Below are positions 1 to 6,801 of a DNA stretch of 19,943 nucleotides, piece by piece. The stretch is from assembly GCA_913042885.1 (NCBI GenBank), contig CAJWLW010000061.1, positions 1 to 19,943 of the forward strand, read 5' to 3'. The translations under genes and the position numbers were made by a program. Below the pieces are notes generated by a model. The model was not told the DNA's origin, did no database searches, and was given only the letters and a program-made list of their open reading frames with translations. This stretch comes from an uncultured Lentisphaeria bacterium (GTDB lineage: Bacteria > Verrucomicrobiota > Lentisphaeria > JABSQK01 > CAJWLW01). Every line of letters starts with the position of its first letter. Position 1 is the stretch's first letter.

Positions 1-1
1 G

Positions 2-118
2 AAGCTCACCCCGCCGGAACCTGGCACGGACGCCGCCGATGACACGCCGGATGGCGCCGAAGAGACACCGGAACCGGCAGAAGAGGTCGAGACCACTCCC
101 GAGGTGCCGGCCGAGTAA
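2..118 (+). CDS. C-terminal end of an unknown protein (5' truncated)
   Basis: The frame starting at base 2 is open to a TAA at 116-118 and encodes the last 38 residues of a protein that begins outside the window. The tail is dominated by Glu, Asp, Pro, Thr and Ala, with several EEV/PEP-like segments. It is therefore probably disordered and strongly acidic. Such tails occur on many unrelated bacterial proteins, so no function can be assigned. The reading frame is supported by the uninterrupted biased composition and by a promoter beginning only 25 bases after the stop. The following gene therefore probably starts its own transcript. Confidence 0.6.
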   Translation, partial: KLTPPEPGTDAADDTPDGAEETPEPAEEVETTPEVPAE

Positions 119-142
119 CGGCCGCTGCGGTTCGTGCTGGGT

Positions 143-171
143 TTGTAACGTTCGCGCGACCCCGTTATACT
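143..171 (+). promoter_or_regulatory. sigma70-type promoter for the KAS III-kdsB-lpt run
   Basis: TTGTAA (143-148) is separated by 17 bases from TATACT (166-171). These match the -35 consensus at 4 of 6 and the -10 consensus at 5 of 6 positions. Transcription would start near 178, leaving a leader of about 58 nt before the ATG at 236. The position just after the upstream stop fits a promoter for the envelope gene cluster. This is pattern matching only. Confidence 0.6.
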
Positions 172-235
172 AAATGGCGGTGAGATACCCGCAGATTGAT
201 TGTCCCAGCCGGTTATGATGGAGAAGAAACAACGA

Positions 236-2257
236 ATGGATAAGAGCAACACGGTCATTGAAAGCCTCGGTGTTTACTTGCCTCCGAAGAGAGTCACGAG
301 CAAGGAAATTCTGCGTTCCTGTCGCAATACCGTTCTTTTCCCGCTGGAACGCCTCACCGGTATCCGCATTCGCCACATGGCCGGCGACACCGAGTTTTCC
401 ATTGACCTGGCCCGCCAGGCTATCGAAAAGTGTCTGGCCAAGTCGCAGTACAACGCTGAAGACATCGACCTGCTGATCTGCTGTAACATCTCACGGGTCG
501 ACGGACCGAACTTTCACCTGTCCTTCGAGCCGAGCACCTCGGTGCGGTTGAAGCGACAGATGGGTTTCGACAATGCCCTGGTCTTCGACATCTCCAACGC
601 CTGCGCCGGCATGTTCACCGCCGTCAACGTCGTCGATGGCTTTCTCAAATCAGGCTTGGCGCACCGCGCCATGATCGTCAGCGGCGAGTACATCACGCAC
701 CTGACGAAAACCGCACAGCAGGAGATCGATACCAAGGCAGATGCCCGCTTCCCCTGTCTTACCCTCGGCGACTCGGGTGTCGCCGTCATCCTCGAGCAGA
801 GCGAGAACGACCAGACCGGCTTCCACAACATCGACATGTTCACGCTCGGTGATTACAGCGACTACTGCATTGCCGGCCCGACCTCCAGTGAGTACGGCGG
901 CGCTATCATGATCACCGAATCAATCAAACTTCACGCCGTCGCCATCAAGGAGTCGGTTCTGCATATGGTCAGCGTGCTCAAAGGCTCGCGCTGGAAGTGG
1001 CAGGACATCCGCCACCTGATCATGCACCAGACGGCGCGTACCGCGATCGCCGAGACCTGCAAGCAGATCAACGATTTCTTCAAGAAGGAAGTGCTGTGCC
1101 GCAGCAAGATGGTGAACAACCTCGAAGAACGCGGCAACACATCCACGACAACACACTTTGTTGCGCTGTGGGATCAGATCCAGAGCAAGAAGATCAACAC
1201 TGGCGACAAAGTACTGTTCGCCGTGCAGGCTTCTGGCATCACGATCGGGACTGCCGCCTATACCCTCGATAATTTGCCCGACCGCATGCGCGGGGATATC
1301 GGCAAACCGGAAGCGACCGGTGCTCCGGCCATTGTCGGTAAGGCCATTGCCGCCCGTGAAGCTGAGGGGTCGCGTATCCGCATCGAGAGCATCGGCTCGA
1401 TTCCCGAGGGTATCGAAACCACGCGGGACGCTGTCGAGATGGTGCGCATTGCCGGCGAGGACTGCCTCGGCAAGTCCGTGTACTCCCGCGAACAGATCGA
1501 TCTGCTCATCCACGCCGGGGTCCATCGCAACGACTTCGTCGTCGAACCCGCCATTGCCGCCATGATCGCCGGCCGCCTGGGCATCAATGGCACCAAAGGC
1601 GAGGACAGCCGACACACCTTTGCATTTGATGTTTTCAATGGTGCCATCGGTTCGCTCAATGCCTGCCATACCGCTGTGTCGATGATCAAGGCCGGCAAGT
1701 TCCATACCGCCATGGTTGTCGCCTCGGAGATCGAAAACAATGCCGATACAATGCCCGACCGCCTGCTCGGAATCTGCGAAACCGGCTCGGCCATGATCAT
1801 CGACGAGGATGTCGAAGGGGACACCGGCTTTGGTGCCTTCCATTTCGATTACCACACCCATTACATCGATGCCTACTCGTCGCACGTCGGGCAGAATTCC
1901 GGCAGTAACTATCTGAGTTTCGACAAGGACCCGGAGATCGAGAACTACTACCTGCAGGCCATCCCTCGGGTCGTTGCCGAGCTGCTCAAGCGCGAGAACC
2001 TTAATTTTTCCCAGATCAAAGCCATCTTCCCGCCGCAGATCTCCAAAAACTTCATTGGCTGCCTGAGCCGACAGCTCAATGTCATCCACGACAAGTTCGT
2101 CGATATCGTTACGGACGGTAAGGATTTGTTTACATCGTCGATGGCTTGCGCCTTCGGCGCCGCGCGTGATAGCGCCCGTGTCAAGACCGGCGATGTCGGT
2201 CTGGTCATCAGCGTCGGTACCGGCATTCAGGTCGGTTGCGCCACCTATTATTTCTGA
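236..2257 (+). CDS. Double KAS III (FabH-like) protein, second half catalytically degenerate
   Basis: This 673-residue protein is about twice the length of a FabH-type beta-ketoacyl synthase III. The N-terminal half (about 6-365) has the thiolase-fold triad: Cys123 in a NACAG motif, His264 in MHQTA, and Asn301 in GNTST. The C-terminal half (about 380-673) starts again with a near-identical IESIG strand and aligns to the same fold. There, however, the Cys position is Ala470 (NGAIG), the His position appears to be Pro599 (FPPQI), and the Asn position is Lys629 or Asp630. The likely role is decarboxylative or non-decarboxylative acyl condensation by the first half, with the second acting as a structural or substrate-shaping partner. 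ATG 236 is chosen because GGAGAA (220-225) lies 10 bases upstream. An in-frame TTG at 200 and ATGs at 215 and 218 lack this. kdsB follows almost without gap. The substrate is unknown. Confidence 0.85.
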   Translation: MDKSNTVIESLGVYLPPKRVTSKEILRSCRNTVLFPLERLTGIRIRHMAGDTEFSIDLARQAIEKCLAKSQYNAEDIDLLICCNISRVDGPNFHLSFEPSTSVRLKRQMGFDNALVFDISNACAGMFTAVNVVDGFLKSGLAHRAMIVSGEYITHLTKTAQQEIDTKADARFPCLTLGDSGVAVILEQSENDQTGFHNIDMFTLGDYSDYCIAGPTSSEYGGAIMITESIKLHAVAIKESVLHMVSVLKGSRWKWQDIRHLIMHQTARTAIAETCKQINDFFKKEVLCRSKMVNNLEERGNTSTTTHFVALWDQIQSKKINTGDKVLFAVQASGITIGTAAYTLDNLPDRMRGDIGKPEATGAPAIVGKAIAAREAEGSRIRIESIGSIPEGIETTRDAVEMVRIAGEDCLGKSVYSREQIDLLIHAGVHRNDFVVEPAIAAMIAGRLGINGTKGEDSRHTFAFDVFNGAIGSLNACHTAVSMIKAGKFHTAMVVASEIENNADTMPDRLLGICETGSAMIIDEDVEGDTGFGAFHFDYHTHYIDAYSSHVGQNSGSNYLSFDKDPEIENYYLQAIPRVVAELLKRENLNFSQIKAIFPPQISKNFIGCLSRQLNVIHDKFVDIVTDGKDLFTSSMACAFGAARDSARVKTGDVGLVISVGTGIQVGCATYYF

Positions 2258-2259
2258 CC

Positions 2260-3009
2260 GTGAACGATTCGTCGCAACGCGTCGTCGCTGTCATCCCCGC
2301 TCGCTACGCCAGCACCCGATTTCCCGGTAAACCGCTTGTTCCGATTCTGCGGAAACCGATGATTGAGTGGGTCTACGAGCGCACCGCCGCTACCGCTGTC
2401 GATGAGGTTCTGGTCGCTACCGACGATGAACGCATCGCCGATTGCGTCGAACGGTTCGGCGGCCGCTGCGTCATGACCAGCCCCGATCACCCGACCGGTA
2501 CCGACCGCATTGCCGAGGTCGCCCGCAACCTCGACACGCATTGGATCCTCAATGTCCAGGGCGACGAGCCACTGATTCCCGCCGCCGTCCTTGACCAACT
2601 CATCGCACGCATGCGCGGTCAGGACCAGTCGGAGATGGGTACCGTCGCTGTGCCGATACAGTACGACGACCCGGAATTCACGGATCCGAATATCGTCAAA
2701 GTCGTCGTGGATGCCGCCGGCAATGCCATGTACTTCAGCCGCAGCAGTATTCCCTGCGATCGTGACGGCGGCGCCGACGTGCAGCCGCTGGCGCACTGGG
2801 GTATCTACATGTACACCTCCGATTTGCTGCAGCGCTTTGTCAAATGGCCGCAGGGACAACTGGAGCGCTGCGAGAGACTCGAACAGTTGCGTGCCATGGA
2901 AAACGGTGTACGTATCCAGGTGCTGGTCGGCAGCGGCCGCTGCCTCGGTGTCGATACCCCCGAAGACGTCGCCCGTGCCGAGGCGCTGCTGCAGACCGAG
3001 GAGAATTGA
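2260..3009 (+). CDS. kdsB: 3-deoxy-manno-octulosonate cytidylyltransferase (CMP-KDO synthetase)
   Basis: This cytoplasmic enzyme activates KDO with CTP to give CMP-KDO, the donor for the inner core of lipopolysaccharide. The 249-residue product has the family's usual length. It shows the N-terminal nucleotide loop IPARYASTRFPGKPL, then LVATDDERI, SPDHPTGTDR, the NVQGDEPLI metal/nucleotide motif, HWGIYMY, an LERCERLEQLR helix and GVDTPEDV near the end. GTG 2260 is taken as the start because it begins just after the upstream TGA (2255-2257), which suggests translational coupling, and gives the expected N-terminus. An in-frame TTG at 2236 lies inside the previous gene. No clear Shine-Dalgarno is seen. 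It heads a KDO/LPS-transport gene series. Confidence 0.95.
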   Translation: MNDSSQRVVAVIPARYASTRFPGKPLVPILRKPMIEWVYERTAATAVDEVLVATDDERIADCVERFGGRCVMTSPDHPTGTDRIAEVARNLDTHWILNVQGDEPLIPAAVLDQLIARMRGQDQSEMGTVAVPIQYDDPEFTDPNIVKVVVDAAGNAMYFSRSSIPCDRDGGADVQPLAHWGIYMYTSDLLQRFVKWPQGQLERCERLEQLRAMENGVRIQVLVGSGRCLGVDTPEDVARAEALLQTEEN

Positions 3010-3010
3010 A

Positions 3011-3463
3011 ATGACTCGAACGGTCAGAATCATCCTGCATCGCAATTCTGCCGGGGTCGTGCAGTTTTCGTCGGCATCAACGAACGCGGCGGTTTGTGCC
3101 GATGCGCCGTGGACCGTGCGCAATATCTGCCGAGACGGTTTCCAGGGGACATGCCTGTCCGGCTACACGCGCCGGATTTTTTCCGCCCGTAAGGCCGCTG
3201 TGTTCTACGACAACGACGCCGATGGTACCGGTTTGATGCAGAACTTCCGGCGGCAGACGACGGAACCGGATCTGGAGGTAGTCGAGCCGATCGCTTTTCA
3301 TCGGAAGCGCACGCGCGACCTTAAACCAATCTTTGCGCTGATCGCAGATGATGACGCCGATGCCACCTTCGTCGCCCGTCGGCAAGGCGGTTGCTATAGC
3401 AAGTCCTCCATGTGGTTGTCGCCCGCGACGGTCGATTCGCCGCGGCAGATCAGCAATTAACCA
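3011..3463 (+). CDS. Hypothetical protein, unrecognised, between kdsB and lptC
   Basis: An open frame of 150 codons starts at ATG 3011, one base after the kdsB stop. An AGGAG (2999-3003) lies 7 bases upstream, one of the best ribosome sites in the cluster. Third codon positions are GC-rich, as in neighbouring genes. The product is Arg-rich with several Cys, has no signal peptide or membrane segment, and shows an acidic DDDAD stretch near its end. I recognise no family. A competing ORF on the opposite strand (3077-3661) has no recognisable motifs and runs into lptC, so it is treated as a shadow. The composition is not clearly protein-like, so a decayed gene or intergenic remnant remains possible. 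The frame closes with TAA at about 3458-3460, so the feature edge is approximate. Confidence 0.45.
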
Positions 3464-3551
3464 ATTGAAGTAACCAAGGGAACTGTCTGCCGGGAAATGA
3501 CGTCGAATAGTGACTCGCATGACGATCACACAGTTCCCAGAAGCCCGATTT

Positions 3552-4001
3552 ATGACATCCAAATCACATCTGATTCTGCTGGCACTCGCTGCCTGGCTCT
3601 GCAGCTGCAACCTGTGGGCCGGCGCTACCGACGCATTTCCCGGCGGTAAGTACTCGGTCACCGACTTCAGGGTGCGCGATTACAAGATCGACGGTACCCT
3701 TGCCTGGTTGATCAACGGCGATCAGGCCGATGCCAGCGGCCGCTGGGTCATCGTGCAAGGTCTCAATGCCGAGTTGCATACGACCGACGGCCTTTTCCTC
3801 GTGATCTCCCCGCTCTGTCGATTCGACCGCCTGAGACAGACCGGAACCAGCGATGAAAATGTCCAGGTTCGCGGCCGCACAATGACGATCGACGGCACCG
3901 GCTTCGATCTCAACCTCGACAAGCAGCGTCTCTCCATTCGAAGTAATGTGGTTTGCCGATTCTATACCGCCGAATCCAATCTTCTGAACCGGCAAAAATG
4001 A
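3552..4001 (+). CDS. lptC: LPS export periplasmic protein LptC (YrbK-like)
   Basis: LptC is a bitopic inner-membrane protein that passes lipopolysaccharide from the LptB2FG transporter to LptA. From ATG 3552 the product is 149 residues: a short basic start, a hydrophobic segment (LILLALAAWL) and then a beta-rich region with the alternating pattern of the LptC/OstA jellyroll (for example VTDFRVRDYKIDG and VQVRGRTMTIDG). LCSC after the hydrophobic segment is a weak lipobox, so lipid anchoring is possible but unproven. In-frame GTG 3510 and ATG 3519 would add a polar stretch before the signal, so 3552 is preferred although its ribosome site is weak. The call relies heavily on the lptA and lptB genes directly downstream. 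It is shorter than E. coli LptC (191). Confidence 0.72.
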   Translation: MTSKSHLILLALAAWLCSCNLWAGATDAFPGGKYSVTDFRVRDYKIDGTLAWLINGDQADASGRWVIVQGLNAELHTTDGLFLVISPLCRFDRLRQTGTSDENVQVRGRTMTIDGTGFDLNLDKQRLSIRSNVVCRFYTAESNLLNRQK

Positions 4002-4059
4002 AACCAACACCTTGTGCCTGTACATTTACCCCTCCCGGTCCGTCGAAACCCGGAATAAA

Positions 4060-4959
4060 ATGAAATACCCCGGCCATCTCTGCCTTTTCCTGGCGCTGGC
4101 AACAGTTGTTTGCCAGTCCCAGGTCGCCGATGAAAAATTCGGTCCGCCGCCGATTGAAGTCCGATCGGAAACCATGGACTTCGATCTGCAGGCGCAGCGC
4201 TGCGATTATGCTGGCAATGTCGAGGTGACCGACGAGAAATTCACGCTGCGCGCCGATCGCGTCAGTGCCTTTCTCGACGATGACTCGCAAATCACCAACA
4301 TCGAGGCGGAAGGCAATGTCGTCATCCTGCAGGACAACGACAAGGAAGTAACCGGCGGCCGCGCCATTTACAATGCCATCGAGAATATCGCGACCCTCTA
4401 CGATGATCCAAAGCTGACTTTCGGCGAAAATTCCGCCGACGGCGCTACGCGGATCGTCTTCGATCGCAACAATAACCTGTTCAAAGCCATTGGCCGCACC
4501 ACCTGGACTGTCTATCATAGGGAAACCAGAGGCGAAGGCACCGCCGATCCCGTGGCTCCGGTCACGACGACAATTGTTGCCGACGACACCGACTTCGACA
4601 TGGCGGAGAAAATCTGCACCTTCATCGGTGATGTCCAGGTCAAGGACACACGCTTCGAACTCACCAACGAAACAACCGTGGCCCACATGGACGACGGATT
4701 CCAGGTCAAGCGCATCGTTTGTACCGGCAACGTCGTCATCAGCCTCGCCGAAAAGAAGGCCACCAGCGGTCGTGCAATCTACGACGTCGTAGACGACGAA
4801 GTCACCTTGACCGAGGAACCAGAAGTCTTTTTCGGCAAGAACCACGGCACCGGCGGCACGCTCGTTGTCTATCATCCGAAGACCGGCAAGTTCCACTCCA
4901 GAGACATGACCTGGAGCATCTACCGGTCGGCCGGCGACGATCGGTTTCTGGATCCGTAA
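4060..4959 (+). CDS. lptA: LptA/OstA-family LPS transport protein with two tandem OstA domains
   Basis: LptA forms the periplasmic bridge that carries lipopolysaccharide to the outer-membrane LptD/E complex. From ATG 4060 the 299-residue product begins with a signal peptide (hydrophobic core LCLFLALATVV, likely cleaved near SQVA). Two homologous OstA-like units follow at about 32-150 and 169-285. They share the order S/D-E/D-T-M/D-DFD, a GN/GD-V turn, an I-x-x-x-GNVVI strand, a T/S-GRAIY strand, a L-x-x-x-P strand and a closing TW-x-x-Y. Most LptA proteins have one such unit, so this looks like an internal duplication. TTG 4012 in frame is rejected because it places the signal peptide internally. 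The preceding gene is lptC, and the next start codon (lptB) lies 14 bases after the stop. Confidence 0.85.
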   Translation: MKYPGHLCLFLALATVVCQSQVADEKFGPPPIEVRSETMDFDLQAQRCDYAGNVEVTDEKFTLRADRVSAFLDDDSQITNIEAEGNVVILQDNDKEVTGGRAIYNAIENIATLYDDPKLTFGENSADGATRIVFDRNNNLFKAIGRTTWTVYHRETRGEGTADPVAPVTTTIVADDTDFDMAEKICTFIGDVQVKDTRFELTNETTVAHMDDGFQVKRIVCTGNVVISLAEKKATSGRAIYDVVDDEVTLTEEPEVFFGKNHGTGGTLVVYHPKTGKFHSRDMTWSIYRSAGDDRFLDP

Positions 4960-4973
4960 ACGGGGAGTGTGTG

Positions 4974-5702
4974 GTGTCTGAATTCCTTTTGGAAACGACC
5001 GGCTTGGTCAAGAGCTACCGCGGCAAGACGGTCGTCAGCGACGTCGATGTCAACGTACGCCCGGGTGAGATCGTTGGTTTGCTTGGCCCCAACGGTGCCG
5101 GCAAGACCACCTGTTTCTACATGATCATGGGCCTGGTGCCGGCCGACAGCGGCGCCGTCTATTTCGAGGGCGACGATATCTCCAGCCTGCCGATGTACGG
5201 CCGCGCCCGGCGCGGTATGGGCTATCTGGCGCAGGATCCATCGATTTTCCGCAAACTGACGGTCGAGGACAACATCATGATGATCCTCGAAACGCTCGAC
5301 ATCAGCCGCGAGGAGCGTCAGCATCGGCTCCAGGAGCTCCTGGAACGGCTCGATCTGCACGCTTTGGCCAAGCAGAAGGCGATCACCCTGAGCGGCGGCG
5401 AACGCCGCCGCCTCGAGATCACCAGGTCACTGGTCACCGAGCCCAGTTTCATGATGCTCGATGAACCGTTCAACGCCATCGATCCCATCGCCGTACATGA
5501 CGTCAAGCAGATGGTTTCCCACCTCAAGGAAATGGGGCTGGGCATTCTGATCACTGACCACAGTGTGCGCGACACGTTGTCAATCGTTGATCGCGCCTAT
5601 ATCATGTGCAATGGTGAAATTATTTGCGAGGGGGACAGCGAATTTCTGACCCACGACGAACAAGCGAAACGGGTTTATCTGGGCCCGGAATTTTCCTCCT
5701 GA
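4974..5702 (+). CDS. lptB: LPS export ABC transporter ATP-binding protein LptB
   Basis: LptB is the cytoplasmic ATPase that powers extraction of lipopolysaccharide from the inner membrane by LptFG. The 242-residue product has a Walker A GPNGAGKT (38-45), a Q-loop LAQDPSIF with Gln87, a signature LSGGERRR (139-146), a Walker B ending in Asp163-Glu164 (MLDEPFNAIDP), the switch His196 in ITDHSVRDTL, and the LptB-typical ending KRVYLG. Length equals E. coli LptB (241). GTG 4974 is chosen over GTG 4971 because GGAG (4964-4967) is then 6 bases away. Both differ from the longer open frame that reads back into lptA. The partner permease genes lptF and lptG are not in the window. Confidence 0.96.
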   Translation: MSEFLLETTGLVKSYRGKTVVSDVDVNVRPGEIVGLLGPNGAGKTTCFYMIMGLVPADSGAVYFEGDDISSLPMYGRARRGMGYLAQDPSIFRKLTVEDNIMMILETLDISREERQHRLQELLERLDLHALAKQKAITLSGGERRRLEITRSLVTEPSFMMLDEPFNAIDPIAVHDVKQMVSHLKEMGLGILITDHSVRDTLSIVDRAYIMCNGEIICEGDSEFLTHDEQAKRVYLGPEFSS

Positions 5703-5717
5703 CCGTTTTGTTTGCAC

Positions 5718-5746
5718 TTGCCAATATCGCTTTTTACCTATATAAT
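5718..5746 (+). promoter_or_regulatory. Strong sigma70-type promoter for hpf-rdgB
   Basis: TTGCCA (5718-5723), a 17-base spacer and a perfect TATAAT (5741-5746) lie in the 83-base gap between lptB and hpf. The start point would be near 5753, giving a leader of about 33 nt with a ribosome site AGGAGA at 5774-5779, 6 bases before ATG 5786. hpf can therefore be transcribed independently of the lpt genes. Confidence 0.75.
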
Positions 5747-5785
5747 GCCTAAGAGGCACAGGCACTCAATACTAGGAGATATGTC

Positions 5786-6166
5786 ATGGAGAAGATCATC
5801 GCGGGCCGTCACATGAGCATCCAGGAACGTACCAAGGACTACATCAACGAGCAACTCTCCCGCATTGAGACAGACTACGAGAAACTGACATCCGCCCGCG
5901 TCGTCATCGACAAGGGGAAAGCTGAGTTTGAAGTCGAAATCATCCTCCACGGCAAGAAAATCAAGTATACAGCGAAGGCTTCCGACAGAGTCGTACATAC
6001 TGCCTTGAACGCTGCTATCGACAAAATCGATCGCCAGCTGCGCAAGCACTTCGACAAGACGCAGGACCATCATCACACCTCGACTTCCGAGATCGAAATC
6101 GCGGCTCGCGAGGGGGTTGTGACAGATGAGGAGATAGAGGAAGAAGCTCTGGGCCTTTTCGAATAA
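5786..6166 (+). CDS. hpf: Ribosome hibernation-promoting factor, HPF/RaiA family
   Basis: HPF/RaiA proteins bind the decoding region of idle 30S subunits and either promote 100S dimers or block initiation under stress. This 126-residue protein has the typical beta-alpha-beta-beta-beta-alpha plan: an N-terminal strand IIAGRHM, a helix with ERTKDYINEQLSRIE, strands with SARVVIDKGKAEFEVEIILHG, and a basic helix AAIDKIDRQLRKHFDK. A His-rich turn and an acidic tail of about 25 residues follow. It is a short-form family member and lacks the roughly 60-residue dimerisation domain of long HPF. Having its own near-consensus promoter fits growth-phase control. In E. coli hpf also lies downstream of lptB, with rpoN between them; here rpoN is absent. 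Confidence 0.92.
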   Translation: MEKIIAGRHMSIQERTKDYINEQLSRIETDYEKLTSARVVIDKGKAEFEVEIILHGKKIKYTAKASDRVVHTALNAAIDKIDRQLRKHFDKTQDHHHTSTSEIEIAAREGVVTDEEIEEEALGLFE

Positions 6167-6174
6167 TCGACGTC

Positions 6175-6768
6175 ATGCCGAAGCAACTGCTGGCCGCAAC
6201 GTCGAACCGCCACAAGCTCGTCGAATTGCGAGCCATCCTCAAGCCGTGCAGCATCGAGTGCCTGGGCCCCGATGACGTCGGCGGCATCCCCGATGTCGAA
6301 GAAACCGGCACGACCTTCGAGGCCAACGCCATCCGCAAGGCAACGGCTGTTGCAACCGCTACCGGGTATACCGTTTTTGCCGATGACTCCGGGCTCGAAG
6401 TCTTTGCACTCGGTGGTGAGCCGGGTGTCTATTCGGCCCGCTACGCCGGTGCCGACGCCAGCGACGCCGAACGCTGCCAGCTGCTGCTCGAACGGCTGGC
6501 GATACACACCGATCGCAGCGCCCGCTTCGTCTGTGTCGTCGCTGTCGCGTCGCCCGATGGCCTCATCGGCACCGCCGATGGCGAAGTGCGTGGCACCATT
6601 GCGGACGCGCCGCGCGGCACCAGCGGTTTCGGCTACGATCCCGTCTTTGTCCCCGACGGCTTCGACGGCACCTTCGCCGAGCTGTCCGCCAGCGAGAAAG
6701 ACCGCATCAGTCACCGTGGCAACGCCCTCAAAATCGCCGTCGCTGCCGGCCTTTTCGATATTCAGTAG
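6175..6768 (+). CDS. rdgB: dITP/XTP pyrophosphatase (RdgB/HAM1 family)
   Basis: This enzyme hydrolyses non-canonical purine triphosphates (ITP, dITP, XTP) to monophosphates and pyrophosphate, keeping them out of nucleic acids. The 197-residue length equals E. coli RdgB. Motifs run in the family order: ATSNRHKLVELR at the N-terminus, TGTTFEANAIRKA, FADDSGLEV, GEPGVYSARYAG, TSGFGYDPVF and SHRGNAL near the C-terminus. The start is ATG 6175, 8 bases after the hpf stop, so it is probably co-transcribed with hpf. The gene converges with the FAD reductase on the opposite strand, with only 33 bases between the stops and no visible terminator hairpin. Confidence 0.96.
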   Translation: MPKQLLAATSNRHKLVELRAILKPCSIECLGPDDVGGIPDVEETGTTFEANAIRKATAVATATGYTVFADDSGLEVFALGGEPGVYSARYAGADASDAERCQLLLERLAIHTDRSARFVCVVAVASPDGLIGTADGEVRGTIADAPRGTSGFGYDPVFVPDGFDGTFAELSASEKDRISHRGNALKIAVAAGLFDIQ

Positions 6769-6801
6769 GACGGATCTTTCTCGTCGTTCTGCGTTGGCCT
6801 G

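Noticed and set aside
920..2089. 389-codon open frame on the minus strand inside the KAS III gene
   Set aside because: It is antisense to a gene with clear thiolase-fold motifs and shows no recognisable domain. Long antisense frames are common in GC-rich coding DNA.
3077..3661. 194-codon minus-strand frame opposite the kdsB-lptC gap
   Set aside because: It has no family motif and overlaps the lptC signal-peptide region, and the plus frame has a strong ribosome site. It is kept only as the rival explanation for this gap.
3910..4896. 328-codon minus-strand frame across lptA
   Set aside because: It lies fully opposite the tandem OstA domains, and its composition mirrors the Asp/Glu-rich plus frame.
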